Origin: Longimicrobium sp. | GTDB taxonomy: Bacteria > Gemmatimonadota > Gemmatimonadetes > Longimicrobiales > Longimicrobiaceae | Direction of reading: 5' to 3' | NCBI GenBank assembly: GCA_036389795.1 | Contig: DASVWD010000108.1 | Coordinates: 1 to 64,000, forward strand | Length of the DNA stretch: 64,000 nt | The notes under the pieces: model-generated | Seen by the model: only the letters and a program-made list of their open reading frames with translations | Told to the model about the DNA's origin: nothing | Databases searched by the model: none | Made by a program: the position numbers and the translations under genes | In this document: piece after piece, positions 9,801-19,018 of the stretch | Numbering within the stretch: the first letter of the stretch is position 1 | Layout: each line of letters opens with the position of its first letter

Positions 9801-12214
9801 GCGAGCGCCGCGCGCAGCCGCCGCTGCGCGCCGCCCCCCGGCGCGTACATCGCCAGGTCCACGCAGGGGGCCTCGGGAAGGCTGGCCGAATCGTGCACCC
9901 ACGTCCACGATGGCGCGCCGCCGGCGGGAAAGGTGCCGGTGCCGCGCCACACCCCGGCATCCGTCCCCACGTACACGGTGTCGGGACTCGCGGGGTCCGC
10001 CAGGATCGCGTGGACCGGCGTGTCGGCCGTGAGCCCCGCGGGGAGCCAGGCGCCGGCGCCGTCGAACCACCACAGGTGCTGCGCGCTGTCGGGGCCCGCC
10101 GTGCCGGCGTACAGGGTCCCCGTCCCGCTGGAGGCCCGGTGCACCGCCAGTGCGGTCAGCGGCAGGTCGTCCGGGATCTGCCCCGGGAGCAGCTTGCTCT
10201 TGCGGCTGCGGCGCACCGCCGCCTGGTCGTAGAGCTTCTGCGGCGGGAGCCACGCCCCGGCAGAGGTGCGCTCGAAGAGGTAGACGCAGCCGCGCGTCAG
10301 GACGTACAGGCGGTCCGCGCTCCCCCAGCAGGTGGCCAGGACGGCGGAGTCCAGCCTGTCCTGCGCGTGGGCGGGCACGTCCGGTCGGGCGGGGTCGAAC
10401 GGATCCGTGGCGGCGGGGAGGGTGATCCACCCGGAGCGGGGCGAGGCGGCGGCCGCGCGGAGCAGCGCGTCGTCCGCGTACCACACCCGGTCCGTTCCCA
10501 GCGCGCGCTGCGTTCCCCGCGCGCCGGGGACGGCCAGCAGCGCCATGTTCCCCACGGCGGCGGAGCGATCACGCTCGTCGCGGAGGGCCTCCGCCCAGCG
10601 CGCGGCGTCCGCGGCCGGGAGCCCCGCCGGGGCGCCGGACTGGAAACCCAGCCCGGCGAAGGTGCGCCCGCCGTCCCCCGACTGCAGCCAGCGGCCCGCG
10701 CCGGCCTGCGCGTAGACGCGGCGGGGGTCGGCGGGGTCCACGGCCACTCCGCCGGCGGCCCCTGCCTCCACCGCCTCCCACGTCTCCTCCGCGCGCTGCC
10801 GCAGCACGCCCCCGTCCCGGGTGGAGAGGAGGAGGAGCGCGTCGGAGCCGGCCGCCTGCGCCAGCGCGACGGCGTCGGCGGCGGCCAGCCCCGTGTTCCG
10901 CTCGCGGAAGCTTCCCCGCGCCCCGTCCGCCGGGGAGCGGAAGACCCCGCCGCTCCCGGCGGCCCACAGGTGCGCGGTACCGCCGGCGGGCGCCCACGCC
11001 AGCTCCTGCACGCCGGCCGGCACCCCGGCGCCGACCCACTCCGCGGGCGGGAGCCCGTAGGCCACGGCGGCGCGCGGAAAGGCCAGCGCCCCCGGGGCGC
11101 CCGCCACCTTGCCGGTGAACAGCGCCGCCTGGGGCCGCCCGGCGGGAAAGGCGAAGGCGTGGCCGCCCACCGCCACCACGTCCTGGTGGGCGGGATCGGT
11201 GGTGGGGTGCACCGCCAGCGCCATCCCGGACGGGCTCTCCCCCGCGGGGGTGTCGAAGAGGGTGCGCGGCAGCCCCGAGACCCGCTCCGCGGCGTCGCCG
11301 TCCACTCGCCAGAGCCGCGGCCCGTCCGCCAGCACCCAGACCACCGCGTGGCCGGGGACGTTTCCCGCGGCCAGCCGCATCCGCGTGACAGGGATCCCGG
11401 CCGCCACCTCCGCCGCGGGAAAGGCGGGGAGGGGAACCGCCACCCAGTGCGCCCCCCCGTCCGCGCTGCGGGCCAGCGCGCCGGTGGCGGAGGCGGCGTA
11501 CACCCGCTCCGGCTCGGTGCCCAGTCCCGGCACCACCACCACGTCGGCGATCTCCCCTTTGCCCAGGCCGGGATCGACCTTCGTCCACGGCCCCGCACCC
11601 GCCGCGGGGCGGCGGTAGAGGCCGCGGCTGGTGGCGGCCCACGCCACCCCGGCGGCCACCCGGTCCGGCGCCAGGGCGTGGACGGCCACCCCGCGCAGGT
11701 CCGTGGCCTCCAGCCGCCAGGGATCGGCGGCGGCGGCCCCGGTGGCGGCGGCGGCCGCGGCGGGGCCCGTGGCCACCCGGATCCCCACCCCCTGCACGGT
11801 GCCGGCGGGCGCCCCCGCCCGCGGGGGGCGCTCGCCGGGGCCCACGTACACCACGTCGGCCGCCGCCGTGGCGCCCCAGCGCACCGCCAGGGCGCCCACC
11901 GTCAGCGCGTCGGCGGGGTGCAGCGCGCCAGCCCCGTCCAGGGTGGAGGCGTAGAAGTCCAGCGCCGTCCAGTGCGCGCCGCCGTCGCCGCTGTACCACA
12001 CGCCGCCCCCGGCCGCCCCGGCGTACGCCCGCTGCCCGTCGGGGCTCACCGCCAGCGCGCGGACGCGGCCGGCCACCCGCGGCCGCCCCGCCGCCGCCCC
12101 CCGCACCACCGCCGCCGGGCCCACGGCCGTCCACTGGCCGGCGGCCGGGTTCGCCGGGTGCGGCGCGGGGGCGCGCACCGGCGTGCCCGTGGGCACCCGG
12201 ACCGGGGCCGTCAC
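6893..12214 (-). CDS. Mosaic surface/exported-type protein: BNR propeller, DUF1906 domain, lectin-like repeats
   Basis: 1,773 residues, starting with a GTG that overlaps the stop of the upstream gene (GTGA). Residues ~1-1000 contain Asp-box/BNR motifs such as YSGDGGAHW, RSADGGAHW and QSGDGGRTF, indicating a sialidase/VPS10-like beta-propeller without an evident active site. Residues ~1130-1395 match the DUF1906 (Rv2525c-like) glycoside-hydrolase-like fold, with YAGMDTSQYPG, GILPIYWGQQ, LYVDWEVGG and GYRPGVY. Residues ~1400-1773 are repeats with WNAG, FWVGADG, VDVLFVGRQDG and VVTGRDGNVYATRW, like the PLL/fucose-lectin propellers. No signal peptide is evident. It is the last gene of a coupled operon. 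Binding of carbohydrate or cell wall is inferred, and the hydrolase activity is unproven. Confidence 0.7.
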   Translation of the reverse strand: MTAPVRVPTGTPVRAPAPHPANPAAGQWTAVGPAAVVRGAAAGRPRVAGRVRALAVSPDGQRAYAGAAGGGVWYSGDGGAHWTALDFYASTLDGAGALHPADALTVGALAVRWGATAAADVVYVGPGERPPRAGAPAGTVQGVGIRVATGPAAAAAATGAAAADPWRLEATDLRGVAVHALAPDRVAAGVAWAATSRGLYRRPAAGAGPWTKVDPGLGKGEIADVVVVPGLGTEPERVYAASATGALARSADGGAHWVAVPLPAFPAAEVAAGIPVTRMRLAAGNVPGHAVVWVLADGPRLWRVDGDAAERVSGLPRTLFDTPAGESPSGMALAVHPTTDPAHQDVVAVGGHAFAFPAGRPQAALFTGKVAGAPGALAFPRAAVAYGLPPAEWVGAGVPAGVQELAWAPAGGTAHLWAAGSGGVFRSPADGARGSFRERNTGLAAADAVALAQAAGSDALLLLSTRDGGVLRQRAEETWEAVEAGAAGGVAVDPADPRRVYAQAGAGRWLQSGDGGRTFAGLGFQSGAPAGLPAADAARWAEALRDERDRSAAVGNMALLAVPGARGTQRALGTDRVWYADDALLRAAAASPRSGWITLPAATDPFDPARPDVPAHAQDRLDSAVLATCWGSADRLYVLTRGCVYLFERTSAGAWLPPQKLYDQAAVRRSRKSKLLPGQIPDDLPLTALAVHRASSGTGTLYAGTAGPDSAQHLWWFDGAGAWLPAGLTADTPVHAILADPASPDTVYVGTDAGVWRGTGTFPAGGAPSWTWVHDSASLPEAPCVDLAMYAPGGGAQRRLRAALAGRGVWEMAPGAPAQGPRVYLRSHPYDTRWTTVPEGGARDPLSPTGAQFPLDASPDLRVRRAPAAPPPRPVALPLTAASDPYDLWLMQSALRAAGEELDPEAPWSPAAAAARDRRRDALLTPAATPLQAWNAILAGHPLPFDRTPPDFADLAAHLRDEPDRWPKGSHTSSVADTAARVHVTVHSRHWHPVDFGRTSVALLRTPWSRRHSLAGTAPLPAGWAAALLADRTAPAASRGAWLAGSAWAYADPAAPFRPVDEPFDPHNPQVVEFDVSLAGASWEKPGWLLLAVVLADDDPLTATETDVARLVRTDYRVAARSVRRALVLAEPMTLYAGMDTSQYPGQAVMDNAWRASNLLWTGLYLDSPAPVPGEAATTRPRNGHNRLGGIGTHPLGGWMTAWPEIHSSWGILPIYWGQQDPANPNDGPVDVRLFVAEGNAVDAAAKATTAGIPAGAVLYVDWEVGGNPSVQGLAYCDQLFHLIAERGYRPGVYCHPPSSLQFRQNCPGLFVWNVNINPSNEARIRISGGQLLVRTPAMDARGERSTDRDALARQWSDTTPPPAGNPVPGFPGIDCNVAVVADPAFPERRCQPARIHGGRVAAVPAAAGACAIYAVRRGLPLRVTWAPGAAARDADPVPAGTPYAWNPFSTLAALGVPGPTAAPDPTHFLLALAFAEAEGEDAWRLQALRLPPGGAWAHQTVPGAGFAIDPLPGVAAVTRGDESVDTFVVDDDAGRLAVARWDPQARDWSPLTDIAGADVRRSNRHAAVSRAAGIADVFWVGADGLVRAASSAAGAPGTWSAPVQVGAPAVRVHPFANLAAVSRDADRVDVLFVGRQDGTTEWRLHDVFWTNPGGWGAPPHAQVAGGATVDLEPLAGIAACNRDADHVDAFVVGENGALFTTALTRATGAWSALRQIGGAPASRLASVDAACHHGPNDVQVVVTGRDGNVYATRWNAGTADYGPLERVGPLDL

Positions 12215-15200
12215 GGCGCGCCCTCCGCCGCGCGCGGCTCCACCCGGATCCACCCCTCCTGCAGGGTGGAGGGCTGCTCCGGGAGGTACGCCGTCTGGGT
12301 GGCGGCGGAGATCGGGTCGTCGCGCCAGGTGAGCGGCGTGTCGCGGCGGGTGAAGGCCTGCCGCTCGCCCAGCCCGGTGACCATCGGCAGCCTCACGGCG
12401 GTGGGGTCCACCAGCACGGGCCCCACCCGGAACGAGGGCGACAGGCGCACCAGCGCGTCGTGGAACCAGTCGCGGGCCAGCGCCAGCGCCTTGCGGGGAA
12501 GGACGCCGCAGGTGGCGTGCACCTTTCCCCCGGGGCTCATCAGCAGGGTCAGGCGCACGAGCTGGCCGGGGCGCGCCGTGACCTCCGTGGGGCCGGAGAG
12601 GTAGGGATGGACGATGGGGGTCACCCCGGGCGCGGCGGCGGAGCCGGGGCCGAACGGGCCCAGCTGCCCCTGCTGCCTGCCCCCGGTCCGTGCCTGGCTG
12701 CGCACGTCCGGCGCGACGGGGCAGAGGCGGGCGTAGTCGTCGTCCACCACGTATGCCAGCAGCCCGTCGTCGGCGCGGGTGAGCTCGCCCAGGCGCACGG
12801 CGATGGCCCGCGACGCCAGCTCCGCGTACGCCCGGGCGCGGGCGGCGCGCGCGTCCGCGTCGGCGAACGTCAGCAGGTCGAGGTCGTCCTGCACCTCCAG
12901 CCGCAGCGTCGCCGGCACCACGGCGATCGGCCGCCCCACCAGCCCGGCCACGGCGCCGGTGCCCACGGATCCCAGGGGGTCCACCGTCCACAGGGTGGTG
13001 TCGATCGCCCGAAGCAGCGCGGCGAGGGCGCTCTCGGCCGGCGGGCCGGCCGGGCCGTTGCGGGCGGCGGCGTCTGCGGCCACGGTGGCGGCGGCGAGCC
13101 GGGCCAGGTGCCGGGCGCCGGGATCGCTGCCGGGGTCGGGGGGGCCGCCCACGGGGCCCGGGCGCCCCGGCGCGCCCTCCCACACCACGGCGCCGGTGAG
13201 CTCGTCGTGCATCAGCTGCCCCAGCGGGGCGCCGGCGGCGTCGAAGAACTCCAGCGCTTCGTCCACGTGGTCGGGAAGGAGCCACCCGGCCACGGGGCTC
13301 ACCGCCTGGTCGGGGTGCTGCTGGTCCACCCGCGCCTCCACGGCGGGGTCGCCGTCGGGGGTGCGGGGGTCCACGAAGCGGAAGGCCAGGCGGGCGGGGC
13401 GCTGCAGCCGGGGAGGGAGGGTGATCCGGGGCGCCCCCGCCGGGTGCGCGATCGCCGTCGCCACCTCGGCGGCGGCCAGCCGCTGCGGCGGGATGTCGCG
13501 CCACCGGCCGAAGGCGTCCACCACCCGCAGGCGGGTGAGCGCCGCGCCGCCGCCGGCCAGCAGCAGCGGGAGCCCGCGGGCCAGCGGGCCGCCCCGTGGG
13601 GTGCCGTCGGGGTGGATGGAGCGCTGCGACGCCTCGTCGGGGTCCAGCCCCAGGAGCGTCTCGCGGACGCCGCCCAGGGTGGCGGAGAGCACGTCCAGCC
13701 CCTCGGCCGCGGCGGCGGCCTCGGCCAGCTCCGCCTCGCGGCGGTCGGAGACCTGGCCCTGCCCCGCCTGGTCGCGGGCGTCCTCGTCGGCCAGCCAGCG
13801 CCGGATCTGCCCCGCCAGCGCCCGCGCCGCGGCGCCGGCCAGGGGCGAGCGGCCCCGCACCACGCGGGTGGCGGCGGCGTCGGGGCCGTCCCCGCCCCGG
13901 GGCTCCAGGTCCACCGGCCCCAGCGTCCACCGGCCCAGGGCGTCGTCCACCCGCAGCTCCAGCTCCCAGTCGCACCAGAGGGGGATCCACGGCTGCGCCC
14001 AGCGGGTGACGCCCACCGGCGACACCTCGTGCCCTTCCGCCAGCGAGGCACGGCGGATGACGTCGCCCGCTTCGCCGTCCAGCTCCGCGCGCAGCCCGCG
14101 CGAGCGGGGCGCCGCCACGCGCAGGGCGGTCTCCGCGCGCATCCGGGCCGACACCGCCTCCCGCGGAAGGCCGGTGGCGGTGCTCCCCCACGCCGCCACC
14201 TCGCCCCAGCGGTAGGGGTCGGTGAGGGCCGTCTCGCGCAGGAGCAGGTCCACCTCTTCCGGGACGGCGCCGGAGCCCACCGTCCGCAGCCCGGCGGGGA
14301 GCTCCCGGCCGTCCAGCAGCCCCGGGTAGCCGCGCACCACCTGGGCGGGGAGCCGGCAGGCCAGCCGCCCGTCGGGGGTGAAGCGCCCGTCCCCGCCGTG
14401 GCGGAACGAGCGGGCGGCCCCGCGCAGCACCACGGCCAGGTCCGCCGGGACGAAGACGCGGGGCGCGGGGACGGCCACGTCGCGGAACGAGCGCGGCGCG
14501 GCGGCGGCGCCGATCGGCGCGCCGTCCAGCCGCCGGGCCTGCGACAGCTCGCGCACCCGGTACGCCTCCCGGCGCACCAGCCGCGCCCGGGGCGCCCCCG
14601 CGCGCTCGGCCGGCCCCCCCGCCGCCGGCGGGGGCGGCGGGGCCGCGGGGGGCGGAGGGGGGCGGTCGCCCGCCATCACGTCGCCCTCCGCCACCCGGTC
14701 CGGCCGCGCGCGCGCGCCGGCGCCGAAGCCCACGAAGCCCCCCGCGTGGCGGTCCTCGTCCACAGCGGCCTGCCCTCCCGGGCCGTCGATGCCGCTCAGC
14801 AGCCCCGAGGCGAAGGCGGCCAGCACCCGCTCCGACGACACCCACCGCGCGGCGGGGCCTTCGGCCAGCAGGGCGCTGAGCGCGGCGAAGCCCGTGGGCC
14901 CCACGGCCACCTCGATCCGCGCCGCGTCCGGGGCCAGGTCCGGCCCGCCCCCCGGGGCCACCCCCACCACCGAGCCGTGCAGCAGCGTCAGCCGCGGCAT
15001 CGCGGGGCCCTCCGCCAGGCGCAACGCGGCGTGGTCGTCCAGCAGCTCCGCGCGCGCGAAGGTGACCTCCGCCGCGGCCCCCGCGTGCGCGGGCGAGAAG
15101 GCGGTGCGGCCGGTGTACGACGGCGGGGGCGAGGCCAGCCCCACCGACTGCCGCTTCACCTGCTGCGCCGCCCCCGCCTGCGCGCCCTCCGCCAGCCCCT

Positions 15201-16014
15201 CGGGCTCCGGCGCCAGCCACCCCAGCCAGCGCGCGCGCGCCTGGTAGGCGCCTACCGAGACGCAGTCGCGCAGCGGGTCCAGCGCGGGGTCCGACCACCA
15301 CCCGGCCACCAGGTACGACAGGTCGGGGATCGCCCGGGCCCCGGCCAGGTCCGCCAGGTCGTCGTGAAAGGCGAAGCGGTCCACCACCGCGTCGTAGGTG
15401 GCCGCCCAGGCCGGATCGCCCCCCGCCACCGCCGTCAGCCGCTCCCGGGGGATCACCCGTCGGCCCGAGGCGCCCCGCAGCGTCCCCGCGGGGAGGGGGC
15501 CGGGCTCCGTCCATCCCGCCAGGGGGTGGCGCTCGCCGCGGTCCGCCAGCACCACCCAGGCGCGCACGGAGGGCTGGCCGTGCACCATCCGCACGACCAC
15601 CCAGCGGTCGGGAAGGGGCAGGGGCGACAGGGCGTTCCCCGCGGGCGCCGTCCCCCCGCGGGCGTTGCCGGCGTCGCCGCGCGTCAGGCCGTCGGGACCG
15701 GCCCAGTGCAGGTACACGCCTTCGGGGCGCGCTTCCGGGTCGCCGAAGGGCTCCGGCGCCACCGGGAGCGCGGCCGCGAGCCCGTCGTCCGGATCCGCCA
15801 CGGGGACGAAGGTGGCGGTGGGCACCGCCTGGCCCACCGACCCCCGGGGCACCACCAGCGCCTGCACGTCGATGGGCACCAGCAGCCGGGGGTCGCGGGC
15901 CAGGCGCGCGTCCCAGCTGTCGAACGCGGCCCGGTCCACCCCGGCGCGTACCAGGGTGGCGTAGCCGGGCGAGAAGACCGCCTCCGCGAGCCGTCCAGGG
16001 AATGCGTCGCTCAT
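12211..16014 (-). CDS. Large uncharacterised protein (1,267 residues) of the DUF6603 operon
   Basis: I do not recognise a family. It starts at an ATG overlapping the preceding stop (ATGA) and ends overlapping the next start (GTGA), so translation is probably coupled both ways. The composition is soluble and Ala/Pro/Gly-rich, with no signal peptide or membrane segment. Features include a proline-rich linker at about residues 440-460 that divides the protein, a Trp-rich WIPLWCDWELEL segment near residue 670, and a C-terminal part containing TYLPEQPSTLQEGWIRVEP-like strands. The N-terminal third mentions WAGPDGLTRGDAG and strand-helix repeats suggesting a structural or binding role. Function is unknown. 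Confidence 0.75.
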   Translation of the reverse strand: MSDAFPGRLAEAVFSPGYATLVRAGVDRAAFDSWDARLARDPRLLVPIDVQALVVPRGSVGQAVPTATFVPVADPDDGLAAALPVAPEPFGDPEARPEGVYLHWAGPDGLTRGDAGNARGGTAPAGNALSPLPLPDRWVVVRMVHGQPSVRAWVVLADRGERHPLAGWTEPGPLPAGTLRGASGRRVIPRERLTAVAGGDPAWAATYDAVVDRFAFHDDLADLAGARAIPDLSYLVAGWWSDPALDPLRDCVSVGAYQARARWLGWLAPEPEGLAEGAQAGAAQQVKRQSVGLASPPPSYTGRTAFSPAHAGAAAEVTFARAELLDDHAALRLAEGPAMPRLTLLHGSVVGVAPGGGPDLAPDAARIEVAVGPTGFAALSALLAEGPAARWVSSERVLAAFASGLLSGIDGPGGQAAVDEDRHAGGFVGFGAGARARPDRVAEGDVMAGDRPPPPPAAPPPPPAAGGPAERAGAPRARLVRREAYRVRELSQARRLDGAPIGAAAAPRSFRDVAVPAPRVFVPADLAVVLRGAARSFRHGGDGRFTPDGRLACRLPAQVVRGYPGLLDGRELPAGLRTVGSGAVPEEVDLLLRETALTDPYRWGEVAAWGSTATGLPREAVSARMRAETALRVAAPRSRGLRAELDGEAGDVIRRASLAEGHEVSPVGVTRWAQPWIPLWCDWELELRVDDALGRWTLGPVDLEPRGGDGPDAAATRVVRGRSPLAGAAARALAGQIRRWLADEDARDQAGQGQVSDRREAELAEAAAAAEGLDVLSATLGGVRETLLGLDPDEASQRSIHPDGTPRGGPLARGLPLLLAGGGAALTRLRVVDAFGRWRDIPPQRLAAAEVATAIAHPAGAPRITLPPRLQRPARLAFRFVDPRTPDGDPAVEARVDQQHPDQAVSPVAGWLLPDHVDEALEFFDAAGAPLGQLMHDELTGAVVWEGAPGRPGPVGGPPDPGSDPGARHLARLAAATVAADAAARNGPAGPPAESALAALLRAIDTTLWTVDPLGSVGTGAVAGLVGRPIAVVPATLRLEVQDDLDLLTFADADARAARARAYAELASRAIAVRLGELTRADDGLLAYVVDDDYARLCPVAPDVRSQARTGGRQQGQLGPFGPGSAAAPGVTPIVHPYLSGPTEVTARPGQLVRLTLLMSPGGKVHATCGVLPRKALALARDWFHDALVRLSPSFRVGPVLVDPTAVRLPMVTGLGERQAFTRRDTPLTWRDDPISAATQTAYLPEQPSTLQEGWIRVEPRAAEGAP

Positions 16015-17033
16015 TCGCCGTCTCCCAGGTGCCACGCGCGCACCGCCTCGATGCGCACGCTGGGCCGGAAAAGGTCGCCGAACACCGGCGCGGGGCCGCC
16101 GGCGCCGGGGCGGGTGTCGCCGAACACCTGCCGGAAGGGGAACTGCAGCATCTGCATGGCCAGCTCGGCGCTCTGCACCCCCGCCGCCTCGAAGGCGTTG
16201 ACCTTCGTGGCCGGCTGGGCGGCGATGCGCGCCGTGAGCGTCTTGACGTCGATCACCCCCGGCGCGCCGCGGCGGAAGGGGACCTCCACCGCCTTCGGCC
16301 CCGCGGGGGGCGGCTGCATGGCGTCCAGGCGGGTGGCGGTGGTCACGTCGCGCAGCGGCACCGTGGCCCCCGACGTCCCCGTGGCCCCCACGGTCAGGTC
16401 CACGCCGAACTGGATCCCCTGCCGCGGCTCCTCTACGTGCACCACCGCGGGGATCCCGTCGAAGAGGCAGAAGAGGACGGCGGGCGCCAGCCGCTTTAGG
16501 CTCAGCAGGCGGAGGCCGTTCTCCGGTACCTTCGCGTCGTCGGGCCCGACCTCGTCGCGGTAGGCGCGCACGTGCAGCGCGGGCCATCCCGAGACCGCGC
16601 GCGAGCGGAGGAGGAAGCCGGTGACCGCCTCGGCGCGGGCGAGGCCGGGCGAATCGCCCCCCACCACGCGCACCCGCCGCTCCTCCGCGTCCACCTCCGC
16701 GCGGATCTCGGCGTGCATCGCCTGCATCTGCTCCCGGTCCAGGGTGGTGACGGTGCCCACGGAGAGCGCGCCCTGCACCAGCGCGTCCGCCCACTCCCGG
16801 TCCAGGTAGAAGAAGCGGATGGACTCCAGGGGAAGGAGCTCGGCGTCGGGGACCAGATGGGCGAACGGGACGCCCTCCAGCAGCCGGAGGCGCGCGAGCC
16901 AGTGGCGCACCGAGTCCGGGAGAAGGCCGCCCGCGGGGGCCGCCTCGGCTTCCGCCCGCTGCAGCGACACGGCCCGGACGGTGGCCGAGAGCACCAGCGG
17001 GTTGTCGAGGAGGGCGGCGCGCACCGGGCTCAT
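16011..17033 (-). CDS. Uncharacterised 340-residue protein of the DUF6603 operon
   Basis: The ATG at 17033 overlaps the upstream stop (ATGA), and the stop overlaps the next ATG. The protein has an N-terminal helix-rich part with SVRHWLARLRLLEGVPFAHL and LLPLESIRFFYLDREWADAL, then a later segment LKRLAPAVLFCLFDGIPAVV followed by EPRQGIQFGVDL. This arrangement recurs in my memory only as hypothetical proteins encoded beside other large unknowns. No signal peptide, membrane helix or catalytic motif is seen. The overlapping arrangement suggests that stoichiometric production with its neighbours matters. Confidence 0.75.
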   Translation of the reverse strand: MSPVRAALLDNPLVLSATVRAVSLQRAEAEAAPAGGLLPDSVRHWLARLRLLEGVPFAHLVPDAELLPLESIRFFYLDREWADALVQGALSVGTVTTLDREQMQAMHAEIRAEVDAEERRVRVVGGDSPGLARAEAVTGFLLRSRAVSGWPALHVRAYRDEVGPDDAKVPENGLRLLSLKRLAPAVLFCLFDGIPAVVHVEEPRQGIQFGVDLTVGATGTSGATVPLRDVTTATRLDAMQPPPAGPKAVEVPFRRGAPGVIDVKTLTARIAAQPATKVNAFEAAGVQSAELAMQMLQFPFRQVFGDTRPGAGGPAPVFGDLFRPSVRIEAVRAWHLGDGE

Positions 17034-19018
17034 CGGGGGGCTCCTGGGTCGAGGTCGGGGACAGCGTCCTGCGCGGCGGCGGGGCCGGGGAGGACGGCCC
17101 CGGCCGCCTGCGCGTCCAGGGCGACGGCGGCCACGGCGCCGGTGGCGGCGCGGCGCAGGTGCGCGAACGAGGTGGCGGCGCGGCCGGCCAGCGCCTCCAG
17201 CCCCGTCGGCTGCTGGACCAGCGGTACGGCGAGGGGGGCGGCCGCCCGCACGGCGCCGGGGTCGATGGCCTCGCGGACCGTCGCCAGGGGGACGCCCAGC
17301 CCCGTCGCCAGCAGCTGCGCCAGGTCGGCATCGTCCACCCCCGGCACGGGGCGGCCGGGGTCCACCGGCGGGCGCACGGCGCCCATGCGGGCCGCGCCGC
17401 CCGCGCCCAGCCCGGCGATGAGCGCGTGCCCCGCGCGCGAGGCGAGCCCCGCGGCCAGGCCGTGCACGCCGGCCAGGAGCAGCTCCGGCTCCGCCTCCAG
17501 CAGGGCGGTGCGGCGCGCCCGCTCGAACCCCTCCTTGCGCCAGTTCAGGAGCGCCGCCACCACGCCGGGCTCCGCCAGCGCCAGCAGGCGGCCGATCTCG
17601 AAGGCCGTGGCCAGCGACAGGTTCTCGCGCCCGTCGGGCCCCACCCGGCGGGCCTGGTCGCTGGCGTGCAGCAGGGGCAGCACCCCCCCGGCGGGCATCT
17701 CGCGGTCCACCGGCCGGGGGACCAGCGGGCCGCGGTACCAGACGGTCCCCGGCTCGCCCAGCCGGCTCACGTGCTCCAGCGCCACGTGCCCCGTGTCCAG
17801 CACCACCGGCGGCGGGCGGGAGGGAGGAGGCGGCGGCTTCTCCCCCGGCTGCGGGGGGTCGGGCGGCTTGGGCAGGGTGCCCAGCATCCCCACGTCCAGC
17901 CCCTGCATGAGCGACTGGAAGTCGCCCTCGCCGGCGCAGGTGAACTGCCAGTGGGCCAGCACGGGAAAGGTGTACTGGCGGGCGCCGGGGTCGAAGAGCT
18001 CCAGGTCCACCGCGTGCAGCGCGCCCACCAGGTGCGCCGTGCTCCGCGGGGGGGCGAACCGCTCCGCCCCGCGGGGGCCCGCGCCCAGCCGGTGCGACGC
18101 CGCGCCCGACCAGGCGTCCGCCGCCGTGTGCGCGCCCGAGGCGCGGAACGACGGCCGGCCCGCCGCCGGCCCGGCGCTCTCCGACGCGGGCGGGGCGCCC
18201 GGCGGCGGCGGCGCGACGACCGCCGCGGCGGAGCCGTCGACGAAGGAGGCGGCCTGGTAGGAGAAGGTGTCGGCGAGGCGCGGAGCGTCGGCGTATACGA
18301 AGGCGGTGGCGAAGGCGCGCGCCGGCACCGGCTCCGTCTCCGCGCGCTCCAGCAGCACCTCGTACTGCCCTTCCAGCGAGATCAGATAGGCACCGTAGCG
18401 CGCGTCCGGCTGAGGAAGCCGGTTGGCCAGGACCACCGCCAGCCACCCATCGTCGTCGCCCAGGGCAAGCTCCGTATCGGCCAGGTCCACGTTGCGCACG
18501 TGCGCCAGCAGGGGCAGCTCCTCGCGGGTGGGGAACACCTGGTCCACCACGCGCCGCGTGACCACGATGGCGTCGCCCACCATCACGTCGTTGCGTCCCT
18601 CCAGCACCACTCCCGGCGTGACGCACTCGGCCACGGGGCGCGACGCGCGGAACTCGCACTCGCCGTCCGCCAGCACCACCAGCGCCAGCCAGGGGAGCTC
18701 GCGCGGCAGGGTGCCGGGTGCCAGGCGGCCGTCCAGCTCGCGCTGCCAGGGACCGGTGCGGTCCCTGATGACGATCTGCGGGAGGATCGAGCTGAACGCC
18801 CCCTGCGCCTGGTTGGGGGGAAAGGTCGACAGCACCTGGTCCCGCGGAAGCGCGAAGCGGGGCGCGGTGACCTCCAGGTGCACGTCCAGCGTGTGCGGGG
18901 CGGCGCCGGGGGCGGCTACGTCCTGCTCGGCGTGCAGCGTGTACGGCCCCGCCGGGAGGTCGGGGAGGGCGCGGCTGTGCAGGGTGAAGGTTCCGGGCGT
19001 GGGCATGGCCGGGGTCAC
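17030..19018 (-). CDS. Uncharacterised 662-residue beta-rich protein of the DUF6603 operon
   Basis: The start is taken as the GTG that overlaps the DUF6603 gene's stop (GTGA). An ATG four codons on (19006) is an alternative, and neither has a strong Shine-Dalgarno. The N-terminal ~250 residues are beta-rich with PPNQAQGAFSSILPQIVIRD and PWLALVVLADGE. A proline-rich hinge PPDPPQPGEKPPPPP near residue 380 is followed by VALEHVSRLGEPGTVWYRGP and a helical tail ending with LLALAEPGVVAALLNWRKE. There is no signal peptide. The tail contains Ala/Gly-rich helices. The family is not identified. Confidence 0.72.
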   Translation of the reverse strand: MTPAMPTPGTFTLHSRALPDLPAGPYTLHAEQDVAAPGAAPHTLDVHLEVTAPRFALPRDQVLSTFPPNQAQGAFSSILPQIVIRDRTGPWQRELDGRLAPGTLPRELPWLALVVLADGECEFRASRPVAECVTPGVVLEGRNDVMVGDAIVVTRRVVDQVFPTREELPLLAHVRNVDLADTELALGDDDGWLAVVLANRLPQPDARYGAYLISLEGQYEVLLERAETEPVPARAFATAFVYADAPRLADTFSYQAASFVDGSAAAVVAPPPPGAPPASESAGPAAGRPSFRASGAHTAADAWSGAASHRLGAGPRGAERFAPPRSTAHLVGALHAVDLELFDPGARQYTFPVLAHWQFTCAGEGDFQSLMQGLDVGMLGTLPKPPDPPQPGEKPPPPPSRPPPVVLDTGHVALEHVSRLGEPGTVWYRGPLVPRPVDREMPAGGVLPLLHASDQARRVGPDGRENLSLATAFEIGRLLALAEPGVVAALLNWRKEGFERARRTALLEAEPELLLAGVHGLAAGLASRAGHALIAGLGAGGAARMGAVRPPVDPGRPVPGVDDADLAQLLATGLGVPLATVREAIDPGAVRAAAPLAVPLVQQPTGLEALAGRAATSFAHLRRAATGAVAAVALDAQAAGAVLPGPAAAQDAVPDLDPGAPR

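Noticed and set aside
12460-16563. 1,367-codon plus-strand frame opposite the 1,267-residue gene
   Set aside because: Shadow composition; the minus strand has start/stop overlaps with its neighbours.
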